NCBI RefSeq assembly: GCF_029227915.1
Contig: NC_079888.1
Location: 2,303,001-2,367,000 of the forward strand
Length of the DNA: 64,000 nt
Reading direction: 5' to 3'
Source of the DNA: Hydractinia symbiolongicarpus
Taxonomy: Eukaryota; Cnidaria; Hydrozoa; Anthoathecata; Hydractiniidae
Below are positions 12,390-23,768 of the stretch, one piece after another. How positions within the stretch are numbered: position 1 is the stretch's first letter; every line of letters begins with the position of its first letter. Below the pieces are notes generated by a model. The model saw only the letters and a program-made list of their open reading frames with translations. It was not told the DNA's origin and did no database searches. The position numbers and the translations under genes are program-made.

Positions 12390-14234
12390 TCAACTGCACG
12401 CACAGGAATTAATTATCATTGCAGCTAGCTTTTTGTAGTTGGAATCTATGATTACACTGATTGGTTGAGTTTGTCCTAAAAAATTCTTTACAAATGCACT
12501 AAAAGTTAGGCTTGTTTGAATATGTAAACCATTTTTTGATGTTTCATGTTGTTTAAAAAAGTTTTTGGCAGCTGGCCAATGTCGAAAAGGTTGAGAAAGC
12601 AATTTCTGTAACTTAGAAGTTTTGTTAGCAACCTTGTGACCAAAAAGGATACATGGCAAACAAAATGCTCCATCCAAAGTTGGTGAATATTTAAGCCATG
12701 AAAAGGTCTTTAGCCATTCATGCCGAAAGGAACGCCCACTTTTTTTAGGAAAAATAAAAGATTTATCGGGCACAAAAACATTGGTGATTAGGTTGTGTAC
12801 ACCTTTATCATCTAGACCTGAAACTTTAGAAAGGAAAGAGGTAACGTCATATTGATGTTCAAAATTTAAAACAGTAGCAAAGGAAATATCATTTAAAGCT
12901 TTGTCATTGTTATTAAAATCTTCAGCAGATGTGCTATTATTGTTACTATCTTTATAATCTTCAGTTAGTTTATTGTTAAAGGAAGCTTTATTAGGAAAGA
13001 AATTAAACTGTTTATCTTTAATCACAGGTTTTGCAAGAGATAATTTCCCTGTTGCCTGTGCATCCGGAAAAAACCTTGTTTGCCTTTTCACAGGAGGAGA
13101 TAAAACTTTTGTGTCCGCAGCTGAACCTGACTTGCGTTTACGTATCTGCTTAAAAATAATTGGAACGAAATGATTAGGTGCAAAATTTTCTCTGGATGGA
13201 AGTAAGCCCTCATAGCAAAACAAAATGTGAATAGCAAAAGCAGAGCTTGGTTGTCTAGGCTCTATTAATTGGTTAAACAACATTTGAGCTTTTTTGCATC
13301 CATAATCTGGGTAATAAGAAAATATATTCCTGTTTGTGACAGATGACAGAGCAAGCATAGCAAGAAAGGAACAATATTTCCGATCTACTAAATTTAAAAT
13401 GGCTACCTCCTTAACTAAGTCTTCTTGTTTTTTGTCTGTGTTAAATGCAGAATTGCAGACAGACATATTGAGAATATCTTCCATAGATTTAAAGAGACTT
13501 TCTGGAAGAGCAAGGATAGAAGAAAATAGAGGATGCTTACAGTAAAAGCTAGCATTCATCATTAGCTCCACTGACACAAGAATTCGTAAGTCGTCAACCA
13601 TCACATTTTTCCCAAACAAACACAACGCCATAGAACTGTACAGGCAATTTTCATTGACCTGAGACCTGTAATAAAAATAGGTATTGCTAGGTATTCTAAA
13701 ACTTTAACTACACATTTTGCCAAACTGCTGCCTATTAAAGGTTTGTTTATGAAATTCAACTTGCTCAATATATAAATAAACTAAGAATGCATCAACAAAA
13801 GAAACTGAACAAGCAAGACATATTTGAGATGACCTTTGCACATTTTAAAACAACAAAGATTATTCATAATCTTTTTTAAGACAATATTCAGCTGCATAGT
13901 TAGTGGTCATAGTAACAAAAACGCATAGCTATTATAGAAACAACAAAAGATAAACATAAACAACTCACTTCAACGTAATTGCGCAACCATCCTTCTTTGC
14001 TTTCACATAGGCAGGAAGGTAGTATTCTGCATGGCAATTTCTTTGGATAAAACCAAAAGTAAGTTGTTTTTGCAACACGTCAGTAGATGGCAAAACAGAA
14101 TTACATTTAAACTTTTTATTTAATTCGGCGTAAATTTGAGGTAGCTCATCAAAATTTTCGTTTTCAAAAACCAACTCCACACGCTCTCTCAAGCTCTTGC
14201 AAGCCATGTTGAGAACGGAAAGAATCTTCCGCAT
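12390..14234 (-). CDS. OTU-like domain + TTF zinc-finger protein (hAT-related), two exons
   Basis: Two exons read in one frame: 14,234-13,969 (donor GAA|GTGAGT) and 13,665-12,390 (acceptor TTATTACAG), joining in phase 2. The protein begins with about 85 unrecognised residues, then an OTU/vertnin-like segment: NENCLYSSMALCLFG supplies the nucleophile-type Cys, and NHFVPI about 160 residues later supplies the His. After a Ser/Asn-rich linker comes a TTF-type zinc finger (SFRHEWLKTFSWLKY, then FCLPCILFGH) as found at the N-terminus of ZMYM1-like and hAT transposases. The ORF ends shortly after the finger (SCACS), before any DDE catalytic domain, so the hAT part is truncated or continues in an unseen exon. 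Probably a domesticated or decayed transposon gene; the role is unknown. Confidence 0.6.
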
Positions 14235-14289
14235 GCCTTACTTATATTTATACCAACATGCTACAAATTTTGACAGGTTTGTTTAAAAC

Positions 14290-14690
14290 TTTCTGACTAA
14301 AAATAGGTCAGGCCCACATAGGTTGATTCTAGTCAACGGTGAAAGCCTCACGGGATAACCTAGAGCCAAGACTGGCTGGCTTCAAAATTTCTGACTAAAA
14401 ATAGGTCAGGCCAAGATAGGTTGACTCTAGTGTATGGTGAAAGCCTCACGGGATAACCTAGAGCCAAGACTGGCTGGCTTCAAAATTTCTGACTAAAAAT
14501 AGGTCAGGCCAACATAGGTTTGATTCTTGTCGACGGTAAAAGCCTCGCGGGATAACCTAGAGCCAAGACTGGGCTGACTTCAAAATTTCTGACTCAAAAT
14601 AGGTCGGGCCCACATAGGTTTGATTCTAGTCGACGGTAAAAGCCTCGCGGGATAACCTAGAGCCAAGACTGGCTAACACAGGTCAGGTCA
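14290..14690. repeat. About 99-bp tandem repeat, four copies
   Basis: Copies begin TTTCTGACTAAAAATAGGTC at about 14,290, 14,388, 14,487 and 14,587, each followed by ATAGGTTGATTCTAGT, AAAGCCTCRCGGGATAACC and TAGAGCCAAGACTGGCT. Copies differ by a few substitutions and indels. Non-coding. Confidence 0.92.
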
Positions 14691-15259
14691 ACATAGGTTG
14701 ATCCAATTCGCGTTATGAGAAAACAAGGAGAAATATTTCGATCTTCAGATTCTGGGTAAATTCGACAGAATTCGATTTCAATCCTCGGCATTTTTTTACT
14801 AGGTCGCGTGACAGGGTTGACCTAGTCTAAATCCGCGCCTGACAATAGCTTGAATAGCCATTGTGTCTCTTTCTCCTCTTTATGATAAGAACGATTTCCT
14901 AAAAAAGAAGTCTTTTTATTTCTTATCATTCGCTTTTCTTTAAAACAATTCCATATTTGATTACAATTGGAAAAACAGCAAACTTTTGGAAAAGTTTTCA
15001 TAGCTAAACAAAAGCAAAGATTCAAATCTTTTAGTACTTTAAAGAAGGACTGTTATGTCTATGGCCTTTTTTCCGTTATCAAGTATATTGACCATTTTTT
15101 ACATTTTGGTTGAAAATAAAAACTAAATCCTCATTTCGAAGATAGACTTTGGAAGTAAAATCCCACATCTATAACATCACTTCAACATTGTCTATCAGGC
15201 TGCATCACAGTAATGTCACAACGTTATCTTTGTTTTCCGTTGCTCTTTTAACGCACATA
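14691..15259. other. Non-coding host sequence, no gene seen
   Basis: Lies between the tandem array and the GPCR relic. The only ORF (14,822-15,025, minus) is short and has no recognisable domain. Confidence 0.45.
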
Positions 15260-16203
15260 CTAAAACAAACTTCTCAATAATCTTCTGCCAACGGTTGTTG
15301 ATAAAATCGCGTATATCAAAGCGTCTGAGACAAAACCACAATAGAATAAAAAAGTAGCATACTTTCGGAGCGCGTGGTGTCCTTTCTTTTGAACAAAACT
15401 AGTGTAGAATATTACACTATCAGGTAGAATAACAAAGATTATAAACGTAGCTACTAATAGTGTTGGAAGCAATAAGTGCCTTTGGCTGTATCTAACTTGC
15501 TTGCGATTAATTTTAATCTTAGTTTGGTTAGTAACAGTTTTATTCTTGTAATGACATTTCAGAGATGCATTGCAAGCTATAGTATTCGACGGTCTTTGCT
15601 TTTGAGCCATGTTTGAATCATCTGTACCTGAGAGTCTCGAAGCATGTTTTTTCGCTTTTTGTAGTTTTATAATAATGTAACCATATGTAATAAAAGCAAC
15701 AATAATAAACAAGATATCCATGCTGGGAAAAAAATAAAACGCGTACAGTTTTCCAATTGTATCTAAAACCACACCTCCATAACATATAATTAGTATAACT
15801 ATCAATATATTTCCACCATTAATGCTACAAGCCATCCTGCCAACGTTATTAATTTGATTTTTCGTTTGGACCAATACAAGGGGTATCTTAGATTTAAATA
15901 AATTTGACAAAATCGGTCGATAGTTATAGAAAACATGAGGAACATGTACATTCCGTATGCAGACCGTAGGATTGTTCGAGTTATGTTACTTTGTAGTGAA
16001 TTGGGCGAATATACATCTTCAAGTAGCATTGTAACAAGGGAAAAGAAGCAAGCTAAAATTTCCGTTATACTCAAATTTAGCAGCAAAACCTTTTGATTGC
16101 AACTAACCTTTGTACTTCTCGTCCACAACAAGTGAAAACCAATGCAATGTAAGCAGAAAGGTAGCAAACGAATAAGGTATTTAAGAAAATGAATGATTTC
16201 CAT
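15260..16203 (-). pseudogene. Rhodopsin-class GPCR-like gene with frameshift
   Basis: From ATG 16,203 the frame encodes TM1, TM2 (LLNLSITEILACFF), TM3 ending in a DRF motif (SITIDRFCQIYL, equivalent to DRY) and the start of TM4 (AGWLVALMVEIY), then stops near 15,802. A second frame from about 15,850 to 15,260 supplies the rest of TM4, TM5 (ILFIIVAFITYGYIII), a long basic intracellular loop 3, TM6 and TM7 (SDALIYAIL, a degenerate NPxxY region). The break is inside TM4, so a single small indel explains it. There are no introns, as in many cnidarian amine-like receptors. The usual Asn of TM1 is not obvious. Pseudogene or assembly error; ligand unknown. Confidence 0.65.
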
Positions 16204-16257
16204 TGTTTTACTTAATTTTGTGTGCAAAGTAAGCTTTTTTTCTCTGAAATATTCCAC

Positions 16258-17112
16258 TCTTTATTTTTTTATTCTTTTCTAATTTATGTTGTTGTGATTA
16301 TTTTTTTACAATGGATTGTGTTCTTACGTTCAACGTTTTGTTGTTTTTCTTTTTTCTCCTTTTTGTAAACAGAACTATTGTCCATATTTCTATTTCATTA
16401 TATTTATATACAATTTTTTACCCACCATATGCAGGTGAACATATCAATAAGTTTCCTTTTTTAAAAAAATTAGGCAGATGAAATTTGCATCTTTAAAAAG
16501 TATTAGAAAAAAAAATTAACGCGTATTTCAAAGAGCTCTTTAACTTTAAAGAAAGTAAAAAGGCGGGAAAAAACCACACAAACTGTTTAGTTGTAGTGTG
16601 GTCATAATTATACTTTCTTACAAAACATCATATTTGGGTTTTGAGATGGGATTAGATCTCTTCAATGTTAAAGTTTTTAAACAAATCGCACTTACAGTTT
16701 TGATTTTGACTGTGGAACATTTACAGGATCATTCATTTAACAGGTCAACAGCTTGCAACACTTCAAATGTTAGTAGCAAAAGAGGGCTTGATAATAACCT
16801 CATTTATTACAAGCTCCAAGCGTGCATTTTAGAAATAGCATTAGTTGAGAGAATGAAAACGTTTTCTCGTTGTGGTTTATATATTATTATATACTAGTCG
16901 ATAAGGCCCGTGGAAAAAGGCTTAGGCAAAAGGCCAATGAAAAATACGTTGCTTTAGATGTTTTGCTGAGGTCAGTAGTGCATACAAAAAAAATGTTCTT
17001 AAAATCTTACACAAAATGTCAAATGTCAAATCGCATTAAATCCTCCACACAAAACTTATACAAAATCAAAAAGAACAGCTTGCAAGGTGTAAAATCTAGT
17101 TGATAAAAAGTT
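16258..17112. other. Non-coding host sequence, no gene seen
   Basis: AT-rich flank. ORFs at 16,598-16,897 and 16,870-17,103 have no domain or conservation cue. Confidence 0.4.
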
Positions 17113-17217
17113 ACAACAACGACACTCACAACATCGACACTCACAACACCAATACTCACAAAACCGACAGTAAGAACACCGACAATTACAACACCGACAA
17201 TCACAACACGGATAATA
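17113..17217. repeat. 15-bp tandem repeat
   Basis: About seven copies of a 15-bp unit of the form ACAACACCGACAATC with substitutions. The minus-strand Val/Gly-rich ORF here is only the translated repeat. Confidence 0.8.
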
Positions 17218-18979
17218 ACAATGTCAGAAATAGCGCATTTAAAATATGTACATCTTATAAGTGATTATGTTGAAAACCCTCAGTATTTTATTCTCAAATG
17301 TCAAAAAGGAGGCCTGCAAAAGTTAGCACAAATCACAAATCAACAAACAATAAGTTCTTTACATATTCTAAATATTGTCTTTCCCTTAAAAGCTTATACA
17401 AAAATGTGAAAAAGCCATATAGTTTTGAAAACATCAAATTTAAATCTAGAAAAATCAGTCCTTCGGTTGGATACAATCCTCTCCCACAAAAATTTACACA
17501 AAATGTAAAAATCAACCAGTTAAGAACACAAAAATTTTCCTTTTTAGTTCCGTACTGCCCTTTTTCCAACAATTTTAAACCTAAATGTCAAAAAATCAAT
17601 GAGCAAAGAAACTTGAATTAACAAAGATCATTATTTTGGAAACATTGTATACGGTTCGTAGTTTTAGAAACACATCTAAATCAACAAAAATAATTTCATT
17701 CAGCATATCGTATATTACTATTACCCATCAATCTTCCAAAACAGGTTGTGAAACACATCACAATTTAGAAAAATCAGTCATTTCAGGGCATACAGTCATC
17801 ACCAATTAGATTACATAATCAGAAACAAAACAATAACTTAACACACACACTTTAAATTCTATAAAATTCGTTCCACTTGTCATATTGCATGTGCCTCCCC
17901 CCTTGTAAAGTGCACAGGTAATGTGAAAAAACTTATAGATGAATTTCAGCGCGACATCATTTGTTTACTTTATAGCGGTAAGCTCCTTGGCTCTGGCTTT
18001 TGGGTGGCAGGAAAAAAGATGCTAGGATTTGGTGAAGAAAGGTCTTGAAATTTGGAAACTACAGTAGTAAGCTATAGATAATAAGAAAGAGGAATAACAA
18101 CAGAAGTCATAGGTTAGAGCTAGCCATGGGGATGGGCAGTAGGACTTGGAGGCTAACATTAGCAAGCTAACAGTAGATAAGACACCCAGTCAAATGTACT
18201 TAAACTGGAAACACTTAGCTAAAACTAACGCTAGCTATTTATGCTTAGTAAAACACATATAAAGAGAAGAAATAGTAATGTAAAATTAGTAACATTGCAG
18301 TTCAACATAACCAAAGTTTTCCGTTCTTTAGTCACCCAACAGCTTTATGTAGCATTTTGAATTTTAGGACAACACATTAGTTACGCGCCAGGGCACATGA
18401 ATTATGCAACAAAACGTAAAAAAATATGGCTACATATGCGGTAAAATATAAAAAAATGTGGCTTTTCCTGGGAAATGCCAGTCTGCTTGATCCACTGACA
18501 TAAAAACCAAATGCCTAAAATATCAAAGTTCTTACTTTTTGTGATTTCAAATCCACTTTAAACTCTCGCCTTTGTTTTCTACTTCTAACTTTACTTTACA
18601 TCTAGCTCCACTTCACTTTTTTACTTCTTCGCTTGGTCTCTTTTCTTTTTAAACCACTTCTTTCCCTTTTTTCAAGGTAAAGGGATCATTCTTCTGTGCT
18701 TTTTTGGTGGCCCTTTTTTCCAACTTCACTTTCTACTTCTTCGCTTGGACTTTCTTTTTAAATATGCTTTTTTGAACCACTTTTATTATTATACTTTTTT
18801 CAAGATTGCGGGTTTTTTGGTGGCTAGAGGACACCATTTTTCGAAAGTTGGCCGTTAAATTTATCTCAGCAAATCAAATTGACTCGTTTTTATCACGTGA
18901 TGTAAGCAAAGTAAACCCGCTAGCAAAATGGACATAATTTTTTCGGTGACTTCAAAAAAAATTTCGGCAATATCAAAGG
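17218..18979. other. Non-coding host flank of the nested element
   Basis: No supported gene. Low-complexity C/T-rich blocks near 18,590-18,800. The last five bases before the element (18,980-18,984, AAAAT) are duplicated at 55,214-55,218. Confidence 0.45.
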
Positions 18980-18984
18980 AAAAT

Positions 18985-19319
18985 AGAGATAGGAAAAGGC
19001 GGATCCTAGTGCAATCATGTCAAATAAGCGGGCATCCACATCAAATCAACGTAAAAAAGGCCCATACCACCCCTTAGCGATTAATATGTTGTGCCATTCC
19101 ACGTCAATTTATAGATCATCCACGTCAAATCAACGATAGAAGAGTTCATAAAATCCATGTGCACTTTACCACTTTACGTCAAATAAGCGGGCATGCTCTA
19201 TAATATCTGCCCAAAACCCCCTCCCCCGGCCGCGTCCCCCTGGCCCCCTCCCCGTCCCATGGGTCCCTACCCACCCTCATCTGTCGTGCCCTATAATTTA
19301 TAGTGATATGTGTGTCTAT
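18985..19319 (+). repeat. Element A left terminal inverted repeat
   Basis: 335 bp, nearly identical to the complement of 54,879-55,213. It contains the repeated words TCAAATAAGCGGGCAT (twice) and CCACRTCAAATCAACG (twice), and ends in a C/G-rich tract with TCCCATGGGTCCC. Confidence 0.95.
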
Positions 19320-19342
19320 CTTTACCAGAAACAAGTAAAGAT
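19318..19342. terminator. ATCTTTAC hairpin, 3' of the OB-like gene (A)
   Basis: Perfect 8-bp stem ATCTTTAC/GTAAAGAT with a 9-base loop, about 20 bases past the stop of the minus-strand gene ending at 19,362. The same hairpin lies at the matching place in element B (47,187-47,211). Confidence 0.6.
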
Positions 19343-19361
19343 GATTGCAACATTGCAAGGT

Positions 19362-19695
19362 TTAGCGCCACATAATGTCATAACTGAAGAATCGATTTTG
19401 ATGATTCTTTTGAGATTGTTTGAGACCATTTGATCTGACAAAGGCATCCCCCTTCCAACCATAATCCTTCAATTCATCACAAAGTCTTGCGGGCAACCAT
19501 GTCTTAAATTTATTTCCTATTCTATCTTGAACCTCCGCATACATAGATTTTTCAGAAAGAGCACCAGGTCTTGATATTTCCATCTCTTTCACATATTTAC
19601 AAGGTAAATATCGTTTTTAGGCAGCTCTCTCCACTTTATGATTGGAGTAACTTGTTCTATGTTTTGTTTAAATTCTTCAACTGTTGGAAAAGCCA
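19362..19695 (-). pseudogene. Small conserved protein of element A, frameshifted (possible OB-fold)
   Basis: Counterpart of the intact 111-residue gene at 46,832-47,167. From ATG 19,695 the frame matches that copy until about 19,601, where A is one base shorter and the frame is lost; the remainder (19,592-19,362) matches again to the shared C-terminus FSYDIMWR. The pattern (IIKWRELP, then EVQDRxGNKxKTWLPAR) resembles small proteins often found with invertebrate Polintons, which I would guess are OB-fold nucleic-acid-binding proteins; that is inference only. Confidence 0.6.
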
Positions 19696-19941
19696 TTGTG
19701 TTTATATTCACGATTATATCTCTTTATACCACTTTATAGATTCTATCGGAAAGCAGTTTTTGTTATCTACCATCTGTCAATCAAACGCTTATAACAATAG
19801 GATTTTACATACCAGAAAGTTGTTTACATAAGAAAAACGTCAAAACGAAAGTAGCCGTTGCTAAGGATATTTGGTATGTAAGGAATGCATTGTTTCTCTA
19901 TTGTTATTCTAGCTTGATTGACATTTAATTGACGTCATTCT

Positions 19942-21135
19942 TTATCTAAACAAATACCATATGAAATAACCTGTTGTCATAACAATCACAAGAGCTATCT
20001 TCTCATCTTCGTGTGTAGGAGGAGTATCTTTGTGGTAAGGTGCAGTAATGTGTTTATCTGTAGTATCCACGTGGTGTACGGTAATGTGTTTATCAGGATG
20101 ATCAGGATAGATATCAGGATGATCGGGTGTTACCGGCTTCTTTTTATGTGATTCAGCTGTTTTTTCAATAACATTGACCTTTCGATTAATACCAATGGTC
20201 AGATCTTCACCAGATATCAAAATCTTGTTGTTGTAACCCACCACACCGGTCTTAATTCTGAGATTCATGTCACTAGGTAACATATAAATACCTTGTCCAA
20301 CCGAATAATCAACCTTACTTGAAGCGTAGTTTAACGTATCCTGATAACGCTTAATGTCCTCCTGAATATCAACCCTACTGTTAACAATGTTTTCAAGGTT
20401 ATTCATAAAAACTCTTTGGGCGGTCAGAGCACTTGAATCATTACCAAGGATGGAGGAGCGTGCTGAGGCCTGAGAACTAAGAACAAGATAGGCATAGGCC
20501 CTAACACTGCTTGAGATCTTCACAAGGCCCGTTTTTGTAAATCCATCGGATTTTTCCACAATCCACCGCGTCATGGAGTCGTTAGTGAAATAACTCAACC
20601 CGGGAGTTGGATAGTCTTTACGTCTTTTTTGATATGAACTGAAAAAGTACTGACCTCTGTATTTCATGGGGTTGGAATCAACGTCATACTCACCACAGAT
20701 TTTTAGAAATTCCTCATTTGAATAGGGATTATCATATTGATTAAAACTATCCTCAAAGGGTAGAAGTGTCTGCAGGCGCTTAATGATTCGTCTAATGTGA
20801 TAATACACATAAAAACGATATATCGACCTGACCATAGATCTACCATCCTTCAGGTGTTCGGAACTTACCCCACAGGCACTTGAAGCGCACCAAGTGGCAA
20901 AATTTAGCTGGGTTTGCCATAGTCTAAAAGGTTGCTCATTCCAAATTCTCATACGTTGCGCGTTCTGACTAAGTTCATAATTGGTAAAAATATTAGGAAA
21001 GGAAGCGGGGAAAGAGCCACTTTCGGACACAATAATAGCCTGTTTGTACAGATCCCTAGCGCCCAATATTTGAAGATCCAGCCCTCCATTTGGTTTATAT
21101 GTCGCATTCGGGTTATATCTGAAAATGTCATCCAT
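19942..21135 (-). CDS. Putative virion or membrane protein with C-terminal anchor (A)
   Basis: 397 residues from ATG 21,135, intact, and colinear with the 393-residue copy at 45,395-46,576. The N-terminal half is globular with many aromatics (NEQPFRLWQTQLNFATWCAS). Residues about 325-375 are a His/Pro/Asp-rich linker with repeated HPDKHIT-like units, and the last 20 residues are a hydrophobic helix (IALVIVMTTGYFIWYLF) ending in Arg, a tail anchor. It shares a 38-bp divergent promoter with the penton-like gene, which suggests co-expression with capsid genes. No family recognised; a role in the virion or its membrane is inferred from position. Confidence 0.6.
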   Translation of the reverse strand: MDDIFRYNPNATYKPNGGLDLQILGARDLYKQAIIVSESGSFPASFPNIFTNYELSQNAQRMRIWNEQPFRLWQTQLNFATWCASSACGVSSEHLKDGRSMVRSIYRFYVYYHIRRIIKRLQTLLPFEDSFNQYDNPYSNEEFLKICGEYDVDSNPMKYRGQYFFSSYQKRRKDYPTPGLSYFTNDSMTRWIVEKSDGFTKTGLVKISSSVRAYAYLVLSSQASARSSILGNDSSALTAQRVFMNNLENIVNSRVDIQEDIKRYQDTLNYASSKVDYSVGQGIYMLPSDMNLRIKTGVVGYNNKILISGEDLTIGINRKVNVIEKTAESHKKKPVTPDHPDIYPDHPDKHITVHHVDTTDKHITAPYHKDTPPTHEDEKIALVIVMTTGYFIWYLFR

Positions 21136-21173
21136 TCTTTGATTTAAATATATTCACAATCTCTAATATAATA
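21136..21173. promoter_or_regulatory. Divergent promoter between tail-anchored protein and penton-like gene (A)
   Basis: The 38-bp AT-rich gap between two divergently transcribed genes contains TTTAAATATATTCACAAT and TCTAATATAATA. The same sequence occurs between the equivalent genes of B (45,357-45,394). Confidence 0.5.
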
Positions 21174-21737
21174 ATGTATATCACAATAAAGGACGTAAAT
21201 AGCGAGAAGAAAATCTATTTGTATCAACCGATAGACAACTCACATGGTACAAAGGAGGTCGCGATCGTGGAGACGTTTTCGGATAATGTCACATATGTAG
21301 CTACAACTCCAATAGATATACCCTTGGCTGATGGAGTTACCACGGTTAGGTTACAACAGGGTCAGCACTACACGGGGAGGGAGTTGAATTCAATCGTGAG
21401 AGGTGATGTAAAATCAACACAACTAGCAAGAAACTCTAAGTTGAGTAAAATATTCAATCTAGGGGGTATAACGGAACTACATTTTAATCTTAATGAATTG
21501 GATAACTCGTTAAATCTTAAAGATGGTGAATATAGCAACAACCTGATGACATATCATATATCCGAGTATGGTGGTGATTTTACATATATTGAACCGAAAA
21601 ATCCGCAATATAAGAAACTAAAGAAAGGTTTACTTCAATCACTTACCATGAGAGTCACAGGTCAGGATGGTAAGGTGCTATGTGGTGGTATGAAGACAAC
21701 AGTTACCCTACACATAAGAGATACGGCGGACAGATGA
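21174..21737 (+). CDS. Penton-like minor capsid protein (A)
   Basis: 187 residues from ATG 21,174, intact in A and B. Beta-rich throughout. The C-terminal part (PQYKKLKKGLLQSLTMRVTG followed by QDGKVL) matches the pattern I associate with single jelly-roll penton/minor capsid proteins of Polintons and Polinton-like viruses. It sits directly upstream of the major capsid gene in the same orientation, as penton genes do in many such elements. The assignment rests on position and pattern, not a search. In A one Trp of the B copy is a Cys (VLCGG versus VLWGG). Confidence 0.6.
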   Translation: MYITIKDVNSEKKIYLYQPIDNSHGTKEVAIVETFSDNVTYVATTPIDIPLADGVTTVRLQQGQHYTGRELNSIVRGDVKSTQLARNSKLSKIFNLGGITELHFNLNELDNSLNLKDGEYSNNLMTYHISEYGGDFTYIEPKNPQYKKLKKGLLQSLTMRVTGQDGKVLCGGMKTTVTLHIRDTADR

Positions 21738-21792
21738 TACCGTAGCATTAACCGAATTAAAGTAAAATAAAATAAAAGTAATATGGAATAGC

Positions 21793-23104
21793 ATGGAATA
21801 CGGGACAAAGTTAAACCCAAAGCGTTCACTTAGAACCGCACATGGCGTAAAAGGAACGCATCAAAAAGTAATTGTCACTCACAACCCAAGTGAGATTGAT
21901 CAGAACCAGTTACTCCTGATTAGGTTCCCTAATTTAGGTAACGATGATGTCATTGTTCCGGGTACTTGGAAAATAAGTTTCGACATTGATCTCGAGTCAA
22001 AAGCTGACACGAAGAGAACATTGGTCTCTAACATAGGGAGGGCAATTGTTAAAAAGCTAGCTATCAAGTTCGAGGGTACCGAGATTCTGAGCATTGATGA
22101 CTTTGACCTTTTCGGGTGCTACAGAGATTTATGGTTAACCAAGTCTGAAAAAAAAAATGCAATAAGACAAGGTATCATCTTTGATGAAGGGTGTACAGAA
22201 AACTGTATGAGTTGGAGCCGCGGATAAAGACGTATCGGAGGTAGCGGACAAAGCCATTTATGATGCATACAAAAATAAGTTTATCATTCCTCTCGATTTC
22301 GAAATGTTGGATAGCACGATCCCATATTATCAGGCTGGATTAGGTAATAGGCTGTGTTATGAGATAACATTCAACAATTATGACAGGGTAGTATTATCAA
22401 CACCTACCAAACCTTCGGGTTCCGCCACGGCACCGGCGCCGGATGCTAAATACAAAATCTCCAACATATCTCTAGAATATGAGATTGTGACACAACCCAC
22501 ACTCGCCAGATTCATCTCAAATGAATACCAAAACATGGCCGTACTTTATGACAGATTTCTGAGACATAGACAAATTAGGGTGGATAAGTCGGACACAACA
22601 TGGAATTGGTCGTTCAATACACCGTGCAAGTCTCTGAAGGGTATATTGGTTCTGTTTGAGGAAGAGAAAGCTTACAAACGAGATACAGGAAGGTTCTACA
22701 ATCCTAAGATCAAAAAGGTATCCGCTATAGTTGAGGGTAAGCCTAACTAACTTTTCGCTCAGGGGATGCAACCATTTGAGCATTATGGTGAAATTTGCAA
22801 GTATTTTGCGGAGGGCAAGCAAAGGGATGGCAACGCCGGTGAAATACAAAAACATCTGAAACTACATGATGTGAAGGTCGCGGACTACCTAACCACGAAA
22901 TATGCTCTATGGCTGGATTTCAGAACCATAGATGAAAACTCACTACACGGGACCGGCCGCCGGATTGAAAATGCGAGCGAGGGCATCACACTGCAAGTTG
23001 AAAAGACGGTCGAAGCAGCGGGATCCTTAAACGCTTACATATATCTAATAATGGATGCTCAATTAAATATACAAAACGGTGAAATTATGGATGTACTATA
23101 TTAA
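21793..23104 (+). pseudogene. Major capsid protein, double-jelly-roll type, broken (A)
   Basis: About 440 codons from ATG 21,793 to TAA 23,102-23,104, homologous along its whole length to the copy at 43,419-44,737. The N-terminus (SLRTAHGVKGTHQKVIVTHN, then DQNQLLLIRFPNLG) and the middle (FEMLDSTIPYYQAGLGNRLC) fit the Polinton/adintovirus major capsid family, which forms hexon-like trimers. Two lesions: an 8-base deletion relative to B near 22,208, and a CAA to TAA change at 22,748-22,750. The rest remains well conserved, so inactivation is recent. Confidence 0.8.
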
Positions 23105-23105
23105 G

Positions 23106-23702
23106 ATGGACTACATGAAAGATCCCCACACGGCACTATTCGTCGGTCCAACCGGCTGCGGAAAATCCAAACGCGTAGTAACGCTACTAGAGAGTGAATA
23201 CTTTGATCACTTCGATTTCATTGTGATTATATGTCCAACATTAAGATGGAATAAGACATATATGTGTCGAAAATGGTTCTGGAGGGATAGATATGTTATT
23301 CTAATTGAGCCCATGGGCTTGTTGTATGAATGGATCCAAAAGATGACGGATTTATTCGCAGGATACAAAACATTATTCCTGATCGACGATATCATCGCGG
23401 ATGAGAAACTGGACAAAAAGAGGCAACCATTGCTGGAGCTGGCCATCAGCGGTCGGCATCGAAACCACACCATGTGGCTGCTCACACAATCATACACCGC
23501 GATACCGAAGAACTTACGAAGGCAGGCAAAAATGTTATATGTGTGGTATCCAAAGGACAGACATGATCTCGCAACTATACACGAGGAGAATGATGTCATT
23601 GAATCATCGGAGATCCAGAAGGTTAAGGAAAGGCTAAAAGATGGCAAATATACACATTTAGTCATGAGGATGGAACATCCAAGAACCCACGTGATTTGCT
23701 AG
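23106..23702 (+). CDS. Genome-packaging ATPase, A32/FtsK-HerA type (A)
   Basis: 198 residues, ATG at 23,106, one base after the major capsid stop codon. Walker A is GPTGCGKSK (residues about 14-22). A hydrophobic strand ending in DD (TLFLIDDIIADE) is Walker B, and AISGRHRNHTMWLLTQSY fits the sensor region with its Gln. This is the compact packaging ATPase of Polintons and related double-jelly-roll viruses, which drives DNA into the capsid. Intact in both copies. The tight spacing to the capsid gene suggests joint transcription. Confidence 0.88.
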   Translation: MDYMKDPHTALFVGPTGCGKSKRVVTLLESEYFDHFDFIVIICPTLRWNKTYMCRKWFWRDRYVILIEPMGLLYEWIQKMTDLFAGYKTLFLIDDIIADEKLDKKRQPLLELAISGRHRNHTMWLLTQSYTAIPKNLRRQAKMLYVWYPKDRHDLATIHEENDVIESSEIQKVKERLKDGKYTHLVMRMEHPRTHVIC

Positions 23703-23713
23703 ATTGGGAGTTT

Positions 23714-23738
23714 TTTGTTACAAGAGTCTTGTAACAAA
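23714..23738. terminator. TTTGTTAC hairpin after ATPase (A)
   Basis: Near-perfect palindrome TTTGTTACAAGA/TCTTGTAACAAA starting 12 bases after the ATPase stop. An identical hairpin occupies the equivalent place in B (42,785-42,809). Confidence 0.65.
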
Positions 23739-23768
23739 TCTATAGGAAAACTACAGTACTATCCTATA

